Positions 9,232 to 17,647 of a DNA stretch of 64,000 nt are shown here, one piece after another; the first letter of the stretch is position 1, and each line of letters begins with the position of its first letter. The DNA is from an uncultured Oscillospiraceae bacterium (lineage in GTDB: Bacteria; Bacillota; Clostridia; Oscillospirales; Acutalibacteraceae), in assembly GCA_900539165.1 (NCBI GenBank), contig UQAZ01000003.1, positions 54,616 to 118,615 on the forward strand, written 5' to 3'. The notes beneath the pieces are model-generated. The model was not told the origin of the DNA and did no database searches. It saw nothing but the letters and a program-made list of their open reading frames with translations. The position numbers and the translations under genes are program-made.

Positions 9232-9330
9232 GCCGAGACACGAAACCGCAATGTGTCGGGCAAATAATGTTCATCGGTATCCCTGAGAAAAATCTCAAGG
9301 ATGCCGACTATAAAACGACCCGTTAGGGCC
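9232..9330 (-). other. Structured glnA-amt intergenic RNA with three hairpins
   Basis: Reading the minus strand after the glnA stop there are three hairpins. The first is GGCCC-TAAC-GGGTC followed by GTTTTA (9317-9330), a weak terminator. The second is a 13-bp imperfect stem with an ATTTTT loop (9274-9307). The third is CCGACAC...GTGTCTCGG (9232-9261). The layout suggests partial termination after glnA and a structured amt leader. No known riboswitch was recognised. Confidence 0.5.
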
Positions 9331-9345
9331 ATAAGAGAGGGTTAA

Positions 9346-10689
9346 TTAATAATTAATCATATAGCGATCAATTTCCCATTGTGATACGGAGGTTTTGTAG
9401 CTGTCCCATTCAGCCTTTTTGCCTGCAATATAATTAGAAAATACATGATCGCCGAGTGTTTCTTTAATAAACGGGTCAGCCTCAGCAGCCGCAATAGCTT
9501 CGGCAAGAGAACCCGGCAAGCATTTGATTCCGTTTGCATTAAGCTCCTCATCGCTTAGCGCAAATACATTTTTATCATAAGCAGGAGCAGGCTTTAAGCC
9601 ATTTTTGATTCCGTCAAGACCTGCCGCAAGGCAAAGAGCCATTTCAAGATACGGATTGCAGGTCGGGTCGGGACATCTCAGCTCGACTCTTGTACCCTTG
9701 CCTCTGGCAGCAGGAATACGAACAAGACAGCTTCTGTTTGATGTTGACCATACTAAATATGACGGAGCTTCATAACCCGGTACTAATCTCTTGTATGAGT
9801 TGACGGTAGGGTTTGAAACTACTGCCATACCTTGGATATGCTCCATAATGCCTGCAATAAAGCTGTAAGCCTTTTCGCTCAAGCCAAGCTTGCCGTTAGG
9901 GTCGTCAAAAATGTTTTCGCCTGTTTTTAGGTCGTAGAGTGACATATTTGTGTGCATACCCGAGCCGTTGATACCCTCAATCGGCTTAGGCATAAATGTT
10001 GCGTGCAAGCCGTGCTTTGTAGCGTAAGTTTTTACAACATGCTTGAAGGTCATTACTCTGTCGGCTGTTGTCATTACATCGCCAAACTGAAAATCAATCT
10101 CGTGCTGACCTTCGGCAACCTCGTGGTGCGAAGCCTCAATAGTGTATCCCATTTCTTCAAGAGCAAGGCAAATGTCTCTTCTGCAATTAGAACCCGTGTC
10201 AATCGGGTTAAGGTCAAAATAGCCTGCCTTGTCGTTGGTGTCAAGAGTCGGAATACCGTTCTCGTTTGTGTTAAACAGGAAGAACTCGCATTCAGGTCCG
10301 ACATTAAAGCCGTAACCCATTTGAGCCGCTTGGTCGATAACCTTTTGCAACACATTTCTCGGGTCGCCCTCAAACGGTGTAACATTATCAGCCTTGTAAA
10401 CGGAACAAATCAAACGAGCAGTCTGTGCATTTTGATGCTTGCGCCAAGGGAAAATTGCCCAAGTGCTGTAATCCGGATGCAAATACATATCGCTTTCGTC
10501 TATGCGAACAAAACCGTCGATTGATGAGCCGTCGAACATACAGTCGTTGTCGAGTGCTTTCTCAAGCTGTGACACTGTAATTGCAACATTTTTCATAATG
10601 CCGAATAAATCAGTGAATTGTAGGCGGATAAATTCAACGCCGTTTTTCTTAGCCTCGGCTAAGATTTTTTCCTTTGTGTACTTACTCAT
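9346..10689 (-). CDS. glnA: Glutamine synthetase type I
   Basis: ATP-dependent amidation of glutamate to glutamine, the main ammonia-fixing step. The start at 10687-10689 follows AGGAGGGC, giving 447 residues, the length of the Bacillus-type GSI-alpha enzymes that lack adenylylation control. Visible family blocks: DGSSIDGF near the N-terminus, the metal/substrate segment GPECEFFLF, HHEVAEGQHEIDF, GSGMHTNMSL, the ATP-site NPTVNSYKRLVPGYEAP, and RVELRCPDPTCNPYLE. It has its own strong promoter and a long leader hairpin. Amt-PII, GOGAT and purF follow on the same strand, forming a nitrogen assimilation block. Confidence 0.97.
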   Translation of the reverse strand: MSKYTKEKILAEAKKNGVEFIRLQFTDLFGIMKNVAITVSQLEKALDNDCMFDGSSIDGFVRIDESDMYLHPDYSTWAIFPWRKHQNAQTARLICSVYKADNVTPFEGDPRNVLQKVIDQAAQMGYGFNVGPECEFFLFNTNENGIPTLDTNDKAGYFDLNPIDTGSNCRRDICLALEEMGYTIEASHHEVAEGQHEIDFQFGDVMTTADRVMTFKHVVKTYATKHGLHATFMPKPIEGINGSGMHTNMSLYDLKTGENIFDDPNGKLGLSEKAYSFIAGIMEHIQGMAVVSNPTVNSYKRLVPGYEAPSYLVWSTSNRSCLVRIPAARGKGTRVELRCPDPTCNPYLEMALCLAAGLDGIKNGLKPAPAYDKNVFALSDEELNANGIKCLPGSLAEAIAAAEADPFIKETLGDHVFSNYIAGKKAEWDSYKTSVSQWEIDRYMINY

Positions 10690-10752
10690 AATATATGCCC
10701 TCCTATAATTTTTTATAAACTGCATTAAGCCGCAGAGCAGTCTATAAAATGA

Positions 10753-10790
10753 GAACAGGGCGCTCCACTAACTGTGGAACGCCCTTGTTC
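10753..10790 (-). promoter_or_regulatory. glnA leader hairpin, possible attenuator
   Basis: In the minus-strand 5' leader of glnA, GAACA-GGGCG-TCCAC pairs with GTGGA-CGCCC-TGTTC across a 5-base AGTTA loop with single-base bulges. It is followed by TCATTTTATAG. This is a very stable 38-base stem beginning about 10-15 bases after the expected transcript start. The weak T-tract makes it attenuator-like rather than a full terminator. Confidence 0.65.
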
Positions 10791-10803
10791 TTTCTATGTT
10801 TTC

Positions 10804-10832
10804 ATCATACGCTACTGATTTTTATTTGTCAA
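10804..10832 (-). promoter_or_regulatory. glnA promoter (sigma-A type)
   Basis: On the minus strand, TTGACA (10827-10832) and TATGAT (10804-10809) are separated by exactly 17 bases. The start of transcription should fall near 10797, just before the leader hairpin. Confidence 0.85.
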
Positions 10833-11047
10833 CAAAAAAATGTATATTTGTGCAATTTCTATATATGCTTTCGTGTTTTTATGCTCTCTGTTCGTGTAAA
10901 ATATGGATATTTTGCACAAGATTTCAGCTTTTTAAGCGGGTAAATGAGCAGAAGCTTGTACCGATTTTCGTTGTTCGTAATTTTTGTGTATTATGTTGCA
11001 CTATTGTCTGCCTTGTGCAAGAAAATCGGTATTTGGATAATAAATAA

Positions 11048-11077
11048 GACCTTAGGAAGCATTTGCTTTCTAAGGTC
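11048..11077 (-). terminator. tRNA-Pro terminator
   Basis: Minus-strand stem GACCTTAG-AAGC / GCTT-CTAAGGTC with an AAAT loop, followed by TTATTTATT. It lies 3 bases past the tRNA CCA end. Confidence 0.75.
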
Positions 11078-11080
11078 AAA

Positions 11081-11158
11081 TGGTCGAGGTGACAGGACTT
11101 GAACCTGCGGCATCCTGCTCCCAAAGCAGGCACTCTAGCCAAACTGAGTTACACCTCG
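11081..11158 (-). tRNA. tRNA-Pro (anticodon TGG)
   Basis: The minus strand folds into a full cloverleaf. The acceptor CGAGGTG pairs with CACCTCG, with discriminator A and an encoded CCA. The anticodon stem CCTGC/GCAGG holds loop TTTGGGA, giving anticodon TGG. The T-arm is GCAGG-TTCAAGT-CCTGT. It has its own promoter and terminator, so it is transcribed alone. Confidence 0.95.
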
Positions 11159-11211
11159 GTATATGTAAAACTCCCGTGGGAGTGTTACTGCGTAATTACC
11201 AACGCTTAGAA

Positions 11212-11240
11212 ATTATACAATAAAGATTATTATTTGTCAA
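11212..11240 (-). promoter_or_regulatory. tRNA-Pro promoter
   Basis: Minus strand TTGACA (11235-11240), 17-base spacer, TATAAT (11212-11217): a perfect consensus sigma-A promoter about 55 bases upstream of the mature tRNA. Confidence 0.88.
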
Positions 11241-11484
11241 GGATTTTTTTAGATTTATTTACATAATTTTCTGTATTATATTTTTACTTGTCAAATTTTA
11301 TTTGTTCCAATCGTTATTATAAATCAGTCGTCGCAGGTGCTGAGGAGGGTGCGTATTTTAGTTCGGCAAGAAGGCTATATGCGTTTTACACAACAAGTCG
11401 CTAACTTATTTGTGCAAAACCACGAACGGCAAAAAATAATTGCATTTCGGGGCGTAAGTATTAAGAAAAAAGCTTGCAATATGG

Positions 11485-11513
11485 TTGAATTTGAGATTTT
11501 ACAATGATATAAT
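11485..11513 (+). promoter_or_regulatory. nifJ promoter
   Basis: TTGAAT (11485-11490), 17-base spacer, TATAAT (11508-11513), about 68 bases upstream of the nifJ start codon. Confidence 0.82.
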
Positions 11514-11517
11514 TAAG

Positions 11518-11560
11518 GATAGTATTAACGGTGTTATATTATGCCGATTACGGTACTATC
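11518..11560 (+). promoter_or_regulatory. nifJ 5'-UTR hairpin
   Basis: GATAGTA (11518-11524) pairs with TACTATC (11554-11560) and an inner CGG/CCG, followed by TTTT and then the ACGGAGG ribosome site. It starts where transcription is expected to begin, so it may protect the mRNA end or act as a weak attenuator. Confidence 0.55.
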
Positions 11561-11580
11561 TTTTACGGAGGTAAATTAAA

Positions 11581-14500
11581 ATGGCAAGAAAAAAGAAAAC
11601 TATGGATGGTAACAGCGCTGCTGCTCATGTAAGCTATGCGTTTACAGAAGTTGCTGCTATCTATCCTATCACACCTTCTTCACCGATGGCTGAAGAAACA
11701 GATGCTATGGCGGCAAGAGGGGTGAAGAACTTATTTGGACAGACTGTTAAGGTTGCAGAGCTTGAATCAGAAGCAGGTGCAGCCGGTGCAGTTCACGGCT
11801 CTTTGTCGGCAGGTGCGTTGACCACAACATATACTGCTTCACAGGGTCTCCTTCTCATGATTCCTAATATGTATAAGATTGCGGGCGAGCTTATTCCGAG
11901 TGTTATTCATGTATCTGCTCGTTGCGTATCTACTCACGCATTGAACATTTTCGGCGACCATTCCGATGTTATGGCTTGTCGTCAAACAGGCTATGCTATG
12001 CTTTGCTCTGCTAATGTTCAGGAAGTTATGGACCTTGGCGCAGTTGCTCACCTTGCAACTCTCAAGTCAAGAGTACCGTTCCTTCATTTCTTTGACGGTT
12101 TCCGTACATCTCACGAAGTACAAAAGATTGAGACTTGGGATTATGAAGATCTCAGAGATATGCTCGATATGCAGGATGTTACAGACTTCAGAGCAAGAGC
12201 ATTAAATCCTGAACACCCTGTTCTCCGTGGCTCGGCAGAAAATTCAGATATTTTCTTCCAGCACAGAGAGGCTTGTAATAAGTATTATGCCGACGCAGTT
12301 TCTGCCACAGAGGCATATATGAATAAGGTAAACGAAAAAATCGGTACAAATTATCAGCTCTTTAATTATTACGGCGCAGAGGATGCAGAGCGTGTTATTA
12401 TCGCTATGGGTTCTGTTTGTGATACAATTAAGGAGACAGTTGATTTCTTAAACGCAAGAGGCGAAAAGGTTGGTATGGTAAGCGTACACCTTTACAGACC
12501 TTTCTCTGCTAAGCATCTTGTAAATGCTATTCCTAAGAGCGTTAAGCACATTTCTGTTATCGACAGAACTAAGGAGCCGGGCGCACTCGGCGAGCCTCTT
12601 TATCTTGATGTTGTTGCTGCCCTCAAGGGTACAGAGCTTGATTCTGTTCCTGTTTACGGCGGTCGTTACGGTCTCGGCTCAAAGGATACACTTCCTGCTC
12701 ATATCATTGCAGTATTTGCTAATATGAATGCACCTGAGCCTAAAAAGACATTCGTTCTTTCAATCAACGATGACGTTACAGACCTTTCGCTTCCTATCAC
12801 AGAAACTCCTGACACAACTCCAAAGGGTACAACCTCTTGTAAGTTCTGGGGTCTTGGTTCAGACGGTACAGTGGGTGCAAATAAGGACTCTATTAAGATT
12901 ATCGGTGACCATACAGATATGTATGCTCAGGGTTACTTCTTCTATGACAGTAAGAAGTCGGGCGGTATTACTGTATCTCACCTTCGTTTTGGTTCATCAC
13001 CTATTACTTCAACATACCTTATTAATAAGGCAAACTTTGTAGCTTGTCACAACCCGTCTTATGTTACTAAGTACGATATGGTTCAGGACCTTGTTCCGGG
13101 CGGAACATTCCTTCTCAACTGTATTTGGTCACCTGACGAGCTTGATGCTCAGCTTCCTGCATCAATGAAGAGATATATTGCAGAGAACGATATTAACCTC
13201 TATACAATTAACGGTATTAAGATTGCCGAGGAGGTTGGACTTCCTGGCAGAGCTTCAACAATTCTTCAGTCCGCATTCTTTACAATCAGCGGAATTCTTC
13301 CTGTTGACGAGGCTATCGGATATATGAAGGAAAAGGTTGTTGCTAAGTTCTCTAAGAAGGGCGAGGCTATCGTAAACGCTAACTGCAACGGTATTGACAG
13401 AGGCTCTAAGGAAGTTGTTAAGATTGATGTTCCCGCTTCTTGGAAGGACGCTGTTGATGAGGACAGAAACCTTCACGTTGATACAGACAGACCTGAAATG
13501 AAGAAGTTTGTTAAGGACATTCTTGATCCTGTCGGCAGACTTCACGGCGACGACCTTCCTGTTTCTGCATTTGTTGACAGCGCTGACGGTGTATATCCAC
13601 AAGGCTCTGCCGCATTTGAAAAGAGAGGTATTGCTATCTCTGTTCCTGAGTGGGATGCTTCTAAGTGCGCTCAGTGTAACCTTTGCTCAATGGTTTGTCC
13701 TCACGCAGTAATCAGACCTATTGTTATGACCGCAGAGGAGGCTGCTGCCGCACCTGAGGGAACAACAATGATTAAGCATAAAAAGACAGATTATCAGTAT
13801 GCTCTTATTGTTTCTGCTCTTGACTGTACCGGATGTGGCTCTTGTGCAAATGTTTGTCCTACAAAGTCACTCACTATGAAGCCAATCGCTTCACAGCTTC
13901 ATGTTCAAAAGTCATTTGACGCACTTGTAAATACACCTGTTAAGCCTGAAGTTCTTACACCTAACACAATCGGCGTTCAGTTCAGAAAGCCTTATCTTGA
14001 ATTCTCGGGTGCTTGCGCAGGCTGTGGTGAGACACCGTACGCTAAACTTGTTACTCAGCTTTATGGTGATAAAATGTATATCGCTAACGCAACAGGCTGT
14101 TCTTCAATTTGGGGTGGCTCTGCTCCGTCAACTCCTTATACAGTAGACGAGAACGGACACGGACCTGCTTGGTCTAACTCATTGTTTGAGGACAACGCTG
14201 AGTTCGGTTACGGTATGTATCTTGCTCAAAAGCAGATTAGAGAAAGACTTGCAGGCGATGCAGAGGTTCTTTCTAATGCAGGCATTAAAGAGGCTGACGC
14301 TTGGCTTGCTTCATATGAGGACGCTTCTAAGAACGATGTAGACGCTAAGGCTCTCATCGAGGCTGTTAAGAACGCTTCTCTTGACGGTGAGGCTGCTGAC
14401 GCTGCCGCTGATTTCCTCAAGGATGCAGATTATGCCGCTAAGAAATATCAGTTCATCTTCGGTGGTGACGGTTGGGCTTACGATATCGGATTCGGCGGTC

Positions 14501-15099
14501 TTGACCATGTTATCGCTTCTCACGAGGATGTAAACATTGTAGTATTCGATACAGAGGTTTACTCAAATACAGGCGGACAGGCTTCTAAGGCTACTCCTAC
14601 CGGTGCGGTTGCTAAGTTTGCTGCTTCGGGTAAGGTAGTTAAGAAGAAGGACCTTGCTCAAATCGCTATGTCATACGGCTATGTATATGTTGCTCAGGTT
14701 GCTATGGGTGCTAATGCAAATCAGTGCTTAAAGGCATTCCAGGAGGCTGCTGCTTATAACGGTCCTTCAATCGTTATCTGCTACGCTCCTTGTATCAACC
14801 ATGGTATCAAGATGCCGTTTAACCAGATGGAGCAGAAGAAGGCTGTTGCCGCAGGTTATTGGAATCTTTTCCGTTACAATCCTGCTCTTATCGCAGAGGG
14901 TAAGAATCCGTTTAGCCTTGATTCTAAAGCTCCATCGGCTGACTATGTTGAGTTCATTGAGGGTGAAACAAGATATTCTGCTCTCAAGCGTTCATTCCCG
15001 GGCAAGGCTGAAAAGCTCTTCGCTATCGCAGCAGAGAACTCAATCGATAAGTACAATAAGCTCGCTAAGCTTGTTGATTACTATGCTCCGGAGAACTAA
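11581..15099 (+). CDS. nifJ: Pyruvate:ferredoxin (flavodoxin) oxidoreductase
   Basis: Oxidatively decarboxylates pyruvate to acetyl-CoA and reduces ferredoxin; central to fermentative energy metabolism and the source of low-potential electrons. All PFOR domains are fused in 1172 residues. The N-terminal pyruvate-binding domain includes ITPSSPMAEETD. The [4Fe-4S] ferredoxin motifs lie near residues 696 (CAQCNLCSMVCPH) and 748 (CTGCGSCANVCPT). The third cluster and TPP domain includes CAGCGETPY and the Mg-TPP segment GDGWAYDIGFGG near 962. ACGGAGG precedes the ATG. Codon bias is extreme, like gap. It is monocistronic: own promoter, terminator at 15164. Homodimeric, strictly oxygen-sensitive in known members. 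Confidence 0.97.
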   Translation: MARKKKTMDGNSAAAHVSYAFTEVAAIYPITPSSPMAEETDAMAARGVKNLFGQTVKVAELESEAGAAGAVHGSLSAGALTTTYTASQGLLLMIPNMYKIAGELIPSVIHVSARCVSTHALNIFGDHSDVMACRQTGYAMLCSANVQEVMDLGAVAHLATLKSRVPFLHFFDGFRTSHEVQKIETWDYEDLRDMLDMQDVTDFRARALNPEHPVLRGSAENSDIFFQHREACNKYYADAVSATEAYMNKVNEKIGTNYQLFNYYGAEDAERVIIAMGSVCDTIKETVDFLNARGEKVGMVSVHLYRPFSAKHLVNAIPKSVKHISVIDRTKEPGALGEPLYLDVVAALKGTELDSVPVYGGRYGLGSKDTLPAHIIAVFANMNAPEPKKTFVLSINDDVTDLSLPITETPDTTPKGTTSCKFWGLGSDGTVGANKDSIKIIGDHTDMYAQGYFFYDSKKSGGITVSHLRFGSSPITSTYLINKANFVACHNPSYVTKYDMVQDLVPGGTFLLNCIWSPDELDAQLPASMKRYIAENDINLYTINGIKIAEEVGLPGRASTILQSAFFTISGILPVDEAIGYMKEKVVAKFSKKGEAIVNANCNGIDRGSKEVVKIDVPASWKDAVDEDRNLHVDTDRPEMKKFVKDILDPVGRLHGDDLPVSAFVDSADGVYPQGSAAFEKRGIAISVPEWDASKCAQCNLCSMVCPHAVIRPIVMTAEEAAAAPEGTTMIKHKKTDYQYALIVSALDCTGCGSCANVCPTKSLTMKPIASQLHVQKSFDALVNTPVKPEVLTPNTIGVQFRKPYLEFSGACAGCGETPYAKLVTQLYGDKMYIANATGCSSIWGGSAPSTPYTVDENGHGPAWSNSLFEDNAEFGYGMYLAQKQIRERLAGDAEVLSNAGIKEADAWLASYEDASKNDVDAKALIEAVKNASLDGEAADAAADFLKDADYAAKKYQFIFGGDGWAYDIGFGGLDHVIASHEDVNIVVFDTEVYSNTGGQASKATPTGAVAKFAASGKVVKKKDLAQIAMSYGYVYVAQVAMGANANQCLKAFQEAAAYNGPSIVICYAPCINHGIKMPFNQMEQKKAVAAGYWNLFRYNPALIAEGKNPFSLDSKAPSADYVEFIEGETRYSALKRSFPGKAEKLFAIAAENSIDKYNKLAKLVDYYAPEN

Positions 15100-15163
15100 T
15101 CAATAAATTCAAACAGATAAAATGCTCGCCTTACGCACAGCGTATGAGCATTTGAAACGAACG

Positions 15164-15200
15164 AAAATCCTGTTGGTACGAAAGTATCGGCAGGATTTTT
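15164..15200 (+). terminator. nifJ terminator
   Basis: The stem AATCCTGTTGGTAC / GTATCGGCAGGATT with a GAAA loop is followed by a T-run. A second possible hairpin (AAATGCTC...GAGCATTT, about 15119-15153) lies just before it. Confidence 0.85.
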
Positions 15201-15304
15201 TATGTCTAAATAAATAATATTTAGCTTTTCGGATTTATCACTTGTGGACTATTGCTTCTTTGTTGAAGTTCTACAAAAATTATATTATCGTTTCTAAATT
15301 TATG

Positions 15305-15333
15305 TTGAAAAAGCCGACAATTAATAATATAAT
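15305..15333 (+). promoter_or_regulatory. hppA promoter
   Basis: TTGAAA (15305-15310), 17-base spacer, TATAAT (15328-15333). The hppA ATG is 32 bases downstream with AGAGG as ribosome site. Confidence 0.85.
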
Positions 15334-15365
15334 AGAAGTGCAGAAAAAATATAAAGAGGTATATT

Positions 15366-17450
15366 ATGGAGAAATACTTAGTCTTGTTTACCTTTATCGG
15401 CTCGGTGCTTGCATTGGTTTTTGCGTTTTTTACTGCAAAAAAAGTGCTGAAAGCGGATAAGGGTACAGAAAAAATGGCAAAGATTTCGGACTCAATTAAG
15501 CAGGGCGCAAATGCTTATCTGAAAAGACAGTATAAGGTTGTGTTTGTTTTCTTTGCTTGTATGTTCGTTGTGCTTTGCATAATGGCTGCGTTTGGATTTT
15601 TAACTTGGTTTGTTCCGTTTGCGTTTGTTACGGGCGGATTTTTCTCGGGGCTTTCGGGCTTTATCGGTATGAAAATCGCCACTAATGCAAATTGCAGAAC
15701 TGCCAATGCGTGTCGAGAGGGACTGAATAAAGGCTTGCGTGTCGCATTTTCGGCAGGCTCAGTTATGGGATTTACCGTTGTCGGCTTGGGCTTGCTTGAT
15801 ATTTCGGTATGGTTTTTCTTGCTTAAATTTGTGTTTAAGCTTGACGCTCCCGATGTAACCGGCGCAATGCTCACTTTCGGTATGGGTGCATCGTCTATGG
15901 CATTGTTTGCCCGTGTGGGCGGCGGTATATTTACCAAGGCTGCCGATGTCGGTGCAGACCTTGTGGGCAAGGTTGAGGCAGGTATACCCGAGGACGACCC
16001 TCGTAACCCTGCTGTAATAGCCGATAATGTGGGCGATAATGTAGGCGATGTGGCAGGTATGGGTGCAGACCTTTACGAGAGTTATGTAAGCTCGGTAATT
16101 TCTGCTTCGGCACTCGGAGTTTCTGCATTTAACGGGGATATTAAGGCTATGGCAGTGCCTATGCTTCTTGCCGCAATCGGAATTATTATGTCAATTATCG
16201 GCACATTCTTTGTTCGTACGGGAGAAAGCATAGAGCAAAAGTCATTGCTTAAAGCACTCAGAAGAGGTACTAATCTCAGTGCTGTCGGAATCGGTATAAT
16301 AGCATTGCCTGTTGTGCTTTTTGTTCTCGGCAAGCAAAATCTCGGCTTGTATTTTGCAATCATTTCGGGACTTATTGCAGGCGTGCTTATCGGATTTTCA
16401 ACCGAGTTTTTCACCTCCGATACATATAAGCCTACCAGAAAGCTTGCTTCTACAAGTGAAACAGGCTCGGCAACTATTATAATAGGCGGTATCGGGCTTG
16501 GTATGAAGTCAACTGCCGTTCCTATTGTGATTGTTTCAATAAGCGTGCTTTGCTCGTATTTTGTTTCGGGTGGAGCAGGCTCAACCGCTGTCGGATTGTA
16601 CGGTATTGCTTTATCTGCAGTCGGTATGCTGTCTACTCTCGGAATTACTCTTGCAACCGACGCTTACGGCCCTGTTGCGGATAATGCGGGAGGGATTGCT
16701 GAAATGGCAGGATTGCCTCCTGAGGTAAGGGAGCGTACGGACGCACTCGATTCGCTTGGAAATACAACAGCCGCAACCGGTAAGGGCTTTGCTATCGGCT
16801 CTGCTGCATTGACTGCGCTTGCACTTATTGCTTCATATATTGATAAGGTTCAAACTGTTAAGTCGGGTATTACATTTGACGATTTTAATCTAATGAATCC
16901 GGTCGTTTTGATTGGTCTGTTTATCGGTGCGTGTCTGCCGTTCGTTTTTGCGGCATTCACTATGGAATCTGTCGGCAGAGCAGCACAGAGCATTGTTGTT
17001 GAGGTGCGCCGTCAGTTTAAGGAAATTAAGGGATTGATGAAGGGCGAAACCGACCCCGATTATGCTTCTTGCGTTGACCTTTGCACACGCTCAAGCTTAA
17101 AGGAAATGATTTTGCCGACTGTGATTGCAGTTGCAACTCCTATTGTTGTCGGTTTGATTTTAGGCTATAAGGGTGTTGTCGGTATGCTTGCAGGAGCAAC
17201 CGTTACAGGATTTTTGATGGCTATATTTATGTCTAATTCGGGCGGCGCTTGGGATAATGCAAAAAAGTATATAGAATCGGGTGCGCACGGCGGAAAGGGA
17301 AGCGAACAGCATAAGGCTGCCGTTGTCGGCGATACCGTAGGCGACCCGTTTAAGGACACTTCAGGACCGTCGATAAATATTTTGATTAAGCTGCTTTCAA
17401 TGGTATCTATCGTTTTTGCGGCAGTTGTAGTAAATTTCAGCATACTATAA
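15366..17450 (+). CDS. hppA: Membrane-bound ion-translocating pyrophosphatase, K+-stimulated type
   Basis: Integral membrane pump (694 residues, about 16 predicted helices) that couples PPi hydrolysis to H+ or Na+ export. The PPi/Mg-binding loop DVGADLVGKVE...EDDPRNPAVIADNVGDNVGD spans about residues 194-228. A second acidic loop lies near the C-terminus (VVGDTVGDPFKDTSGPS). The subfamily marker GNTTAA near 465-470 has Ala where K+-independent enzymes have Lys, so K+ stimulation is expected. Whether the pumped ion is H+ or Na+ cannot be fixed by eye. It recovers energy from biosynthetic PPi, fitting an anaerobe with PFOR. Own promoter and terminator. Confidence 0.96.
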   Translation: MEKYLVLFTFIGSVLALVFAFFTAKKVLKADKGTEKMAKISDSIKQGANAYLKRQYKVVFVFFACMFVVLCIMAAFGFLTWFVPFAFVTGGFFSGLSGFIGMKIATNANCRTANACREGLNKGLRVAFSAGSVMGFTVVGLGLLDISVWFFLLKFVFKLDAPDVTGAMLTFGMGASSMALFARVGGGIFTKAADVGADLVGKVEAGIPEDDPRNPAVIADNVGDNVGDVAGMGADLYESYVSSVISASALGVSAFNGDIKAMAVPMLLAAIGIIMSIIGTFFVRTGESIEQKSLLKALRRGTNLSAVGIGIIALPVVLFVLGKQNLGLYFAIISGLIAGVLIGFSTEFFTSDTYKPTRKLASTSETGSATIIIGGIGLGMKSTAVPIVIVSISVLCSYFVSGGAGSTAVGLYGIALSAVGMLSTLGITLATDAYGPVADNAGGIAEMAGLPPEVRERTDALDSLGNTTAATGKGFAIGSAALTALALIASYIDKVQTVKSGITFDDFNLMNPVVLIGLFIGACLPFVFAAFTMESVGRAAQSIVVEVRRQFKEIKGLMKGETDPDYASCVDLCTRSSLKEMILPTVIAVATPIVVGLILGYKGVVGMLAGATVTGFLMAIFMSNSGGAWDNAKKYIESGAHGGKGSEQHKAAVVGDTVGDPFKDTSGPSINILIKLLSMVSIVFAAVVVNFSIL

Positions 17451-17481
17451 TGTAGTAAAAAATAATATATAAGCAATATAA

Positions 17482-17516
17482 GGAATACTGCGATAAAATG
17501 CGGTGTTCCTTTTTTG
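17482..17516 (+). terminator. hppA terminator
   Basis: GGAATAC-GC / GC-GTGTTCC hairpin followed by six T residues. Confidence 0.85.
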
Positions 17517-17547
17517 CATTTTTGCCACATTTTTGATTATCAGAATT

Positions 17548-17591
17548 TTTACCGAATCTTTACTTTGCTTAATTACAAATTTTACCGAACG
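17548..17591 (+). promoter_or_regulatory. Pho box upstream of pstS
   Basis: Four hexamers are spaced exactly 11 bp apart: TTTACC (17548), TTTACT (17559), TAATTA (17570, degenerate) and TTTACC (17581). This matches the TT(A/T/C)ACA-type repeats with 5-base spacers bound by PhoP/PhoB-family regulators. They lie 57-100 bp before the pstS start codon, in place of a recognisable -35 element. Confidence 0.75.
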
Positions 17592-17647
17592 GTTTTAATA
17601 TGTGATTGTTCTAAGGAACAAATGAAATTTCAAAAGGAGATTTGAAA

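Larger units (their letters stand above)
11159..11580. other. Intergenic region between tRNA-Pro and nifJ
   Basis: This stretch holds a small ACTCCC/GGGAGT hairpin in the tRNA leader and the divergent tRNA-Pro and nifJ promoters. It also holds a less AT-rich, non-coding patch at about 11325-11450 with stops in all frames that I cannot assign. No gene is supported. Confidence 0.6.

Noticed and set aside
9232..10790. ANTAR-type dual hairpins in the glnA and amt leaders
   Set aside because: ANTAR targets need paired hairpins with six-base loops having A at position 1 and G at position 4. The loops here are AGTTA and ATTTTT.
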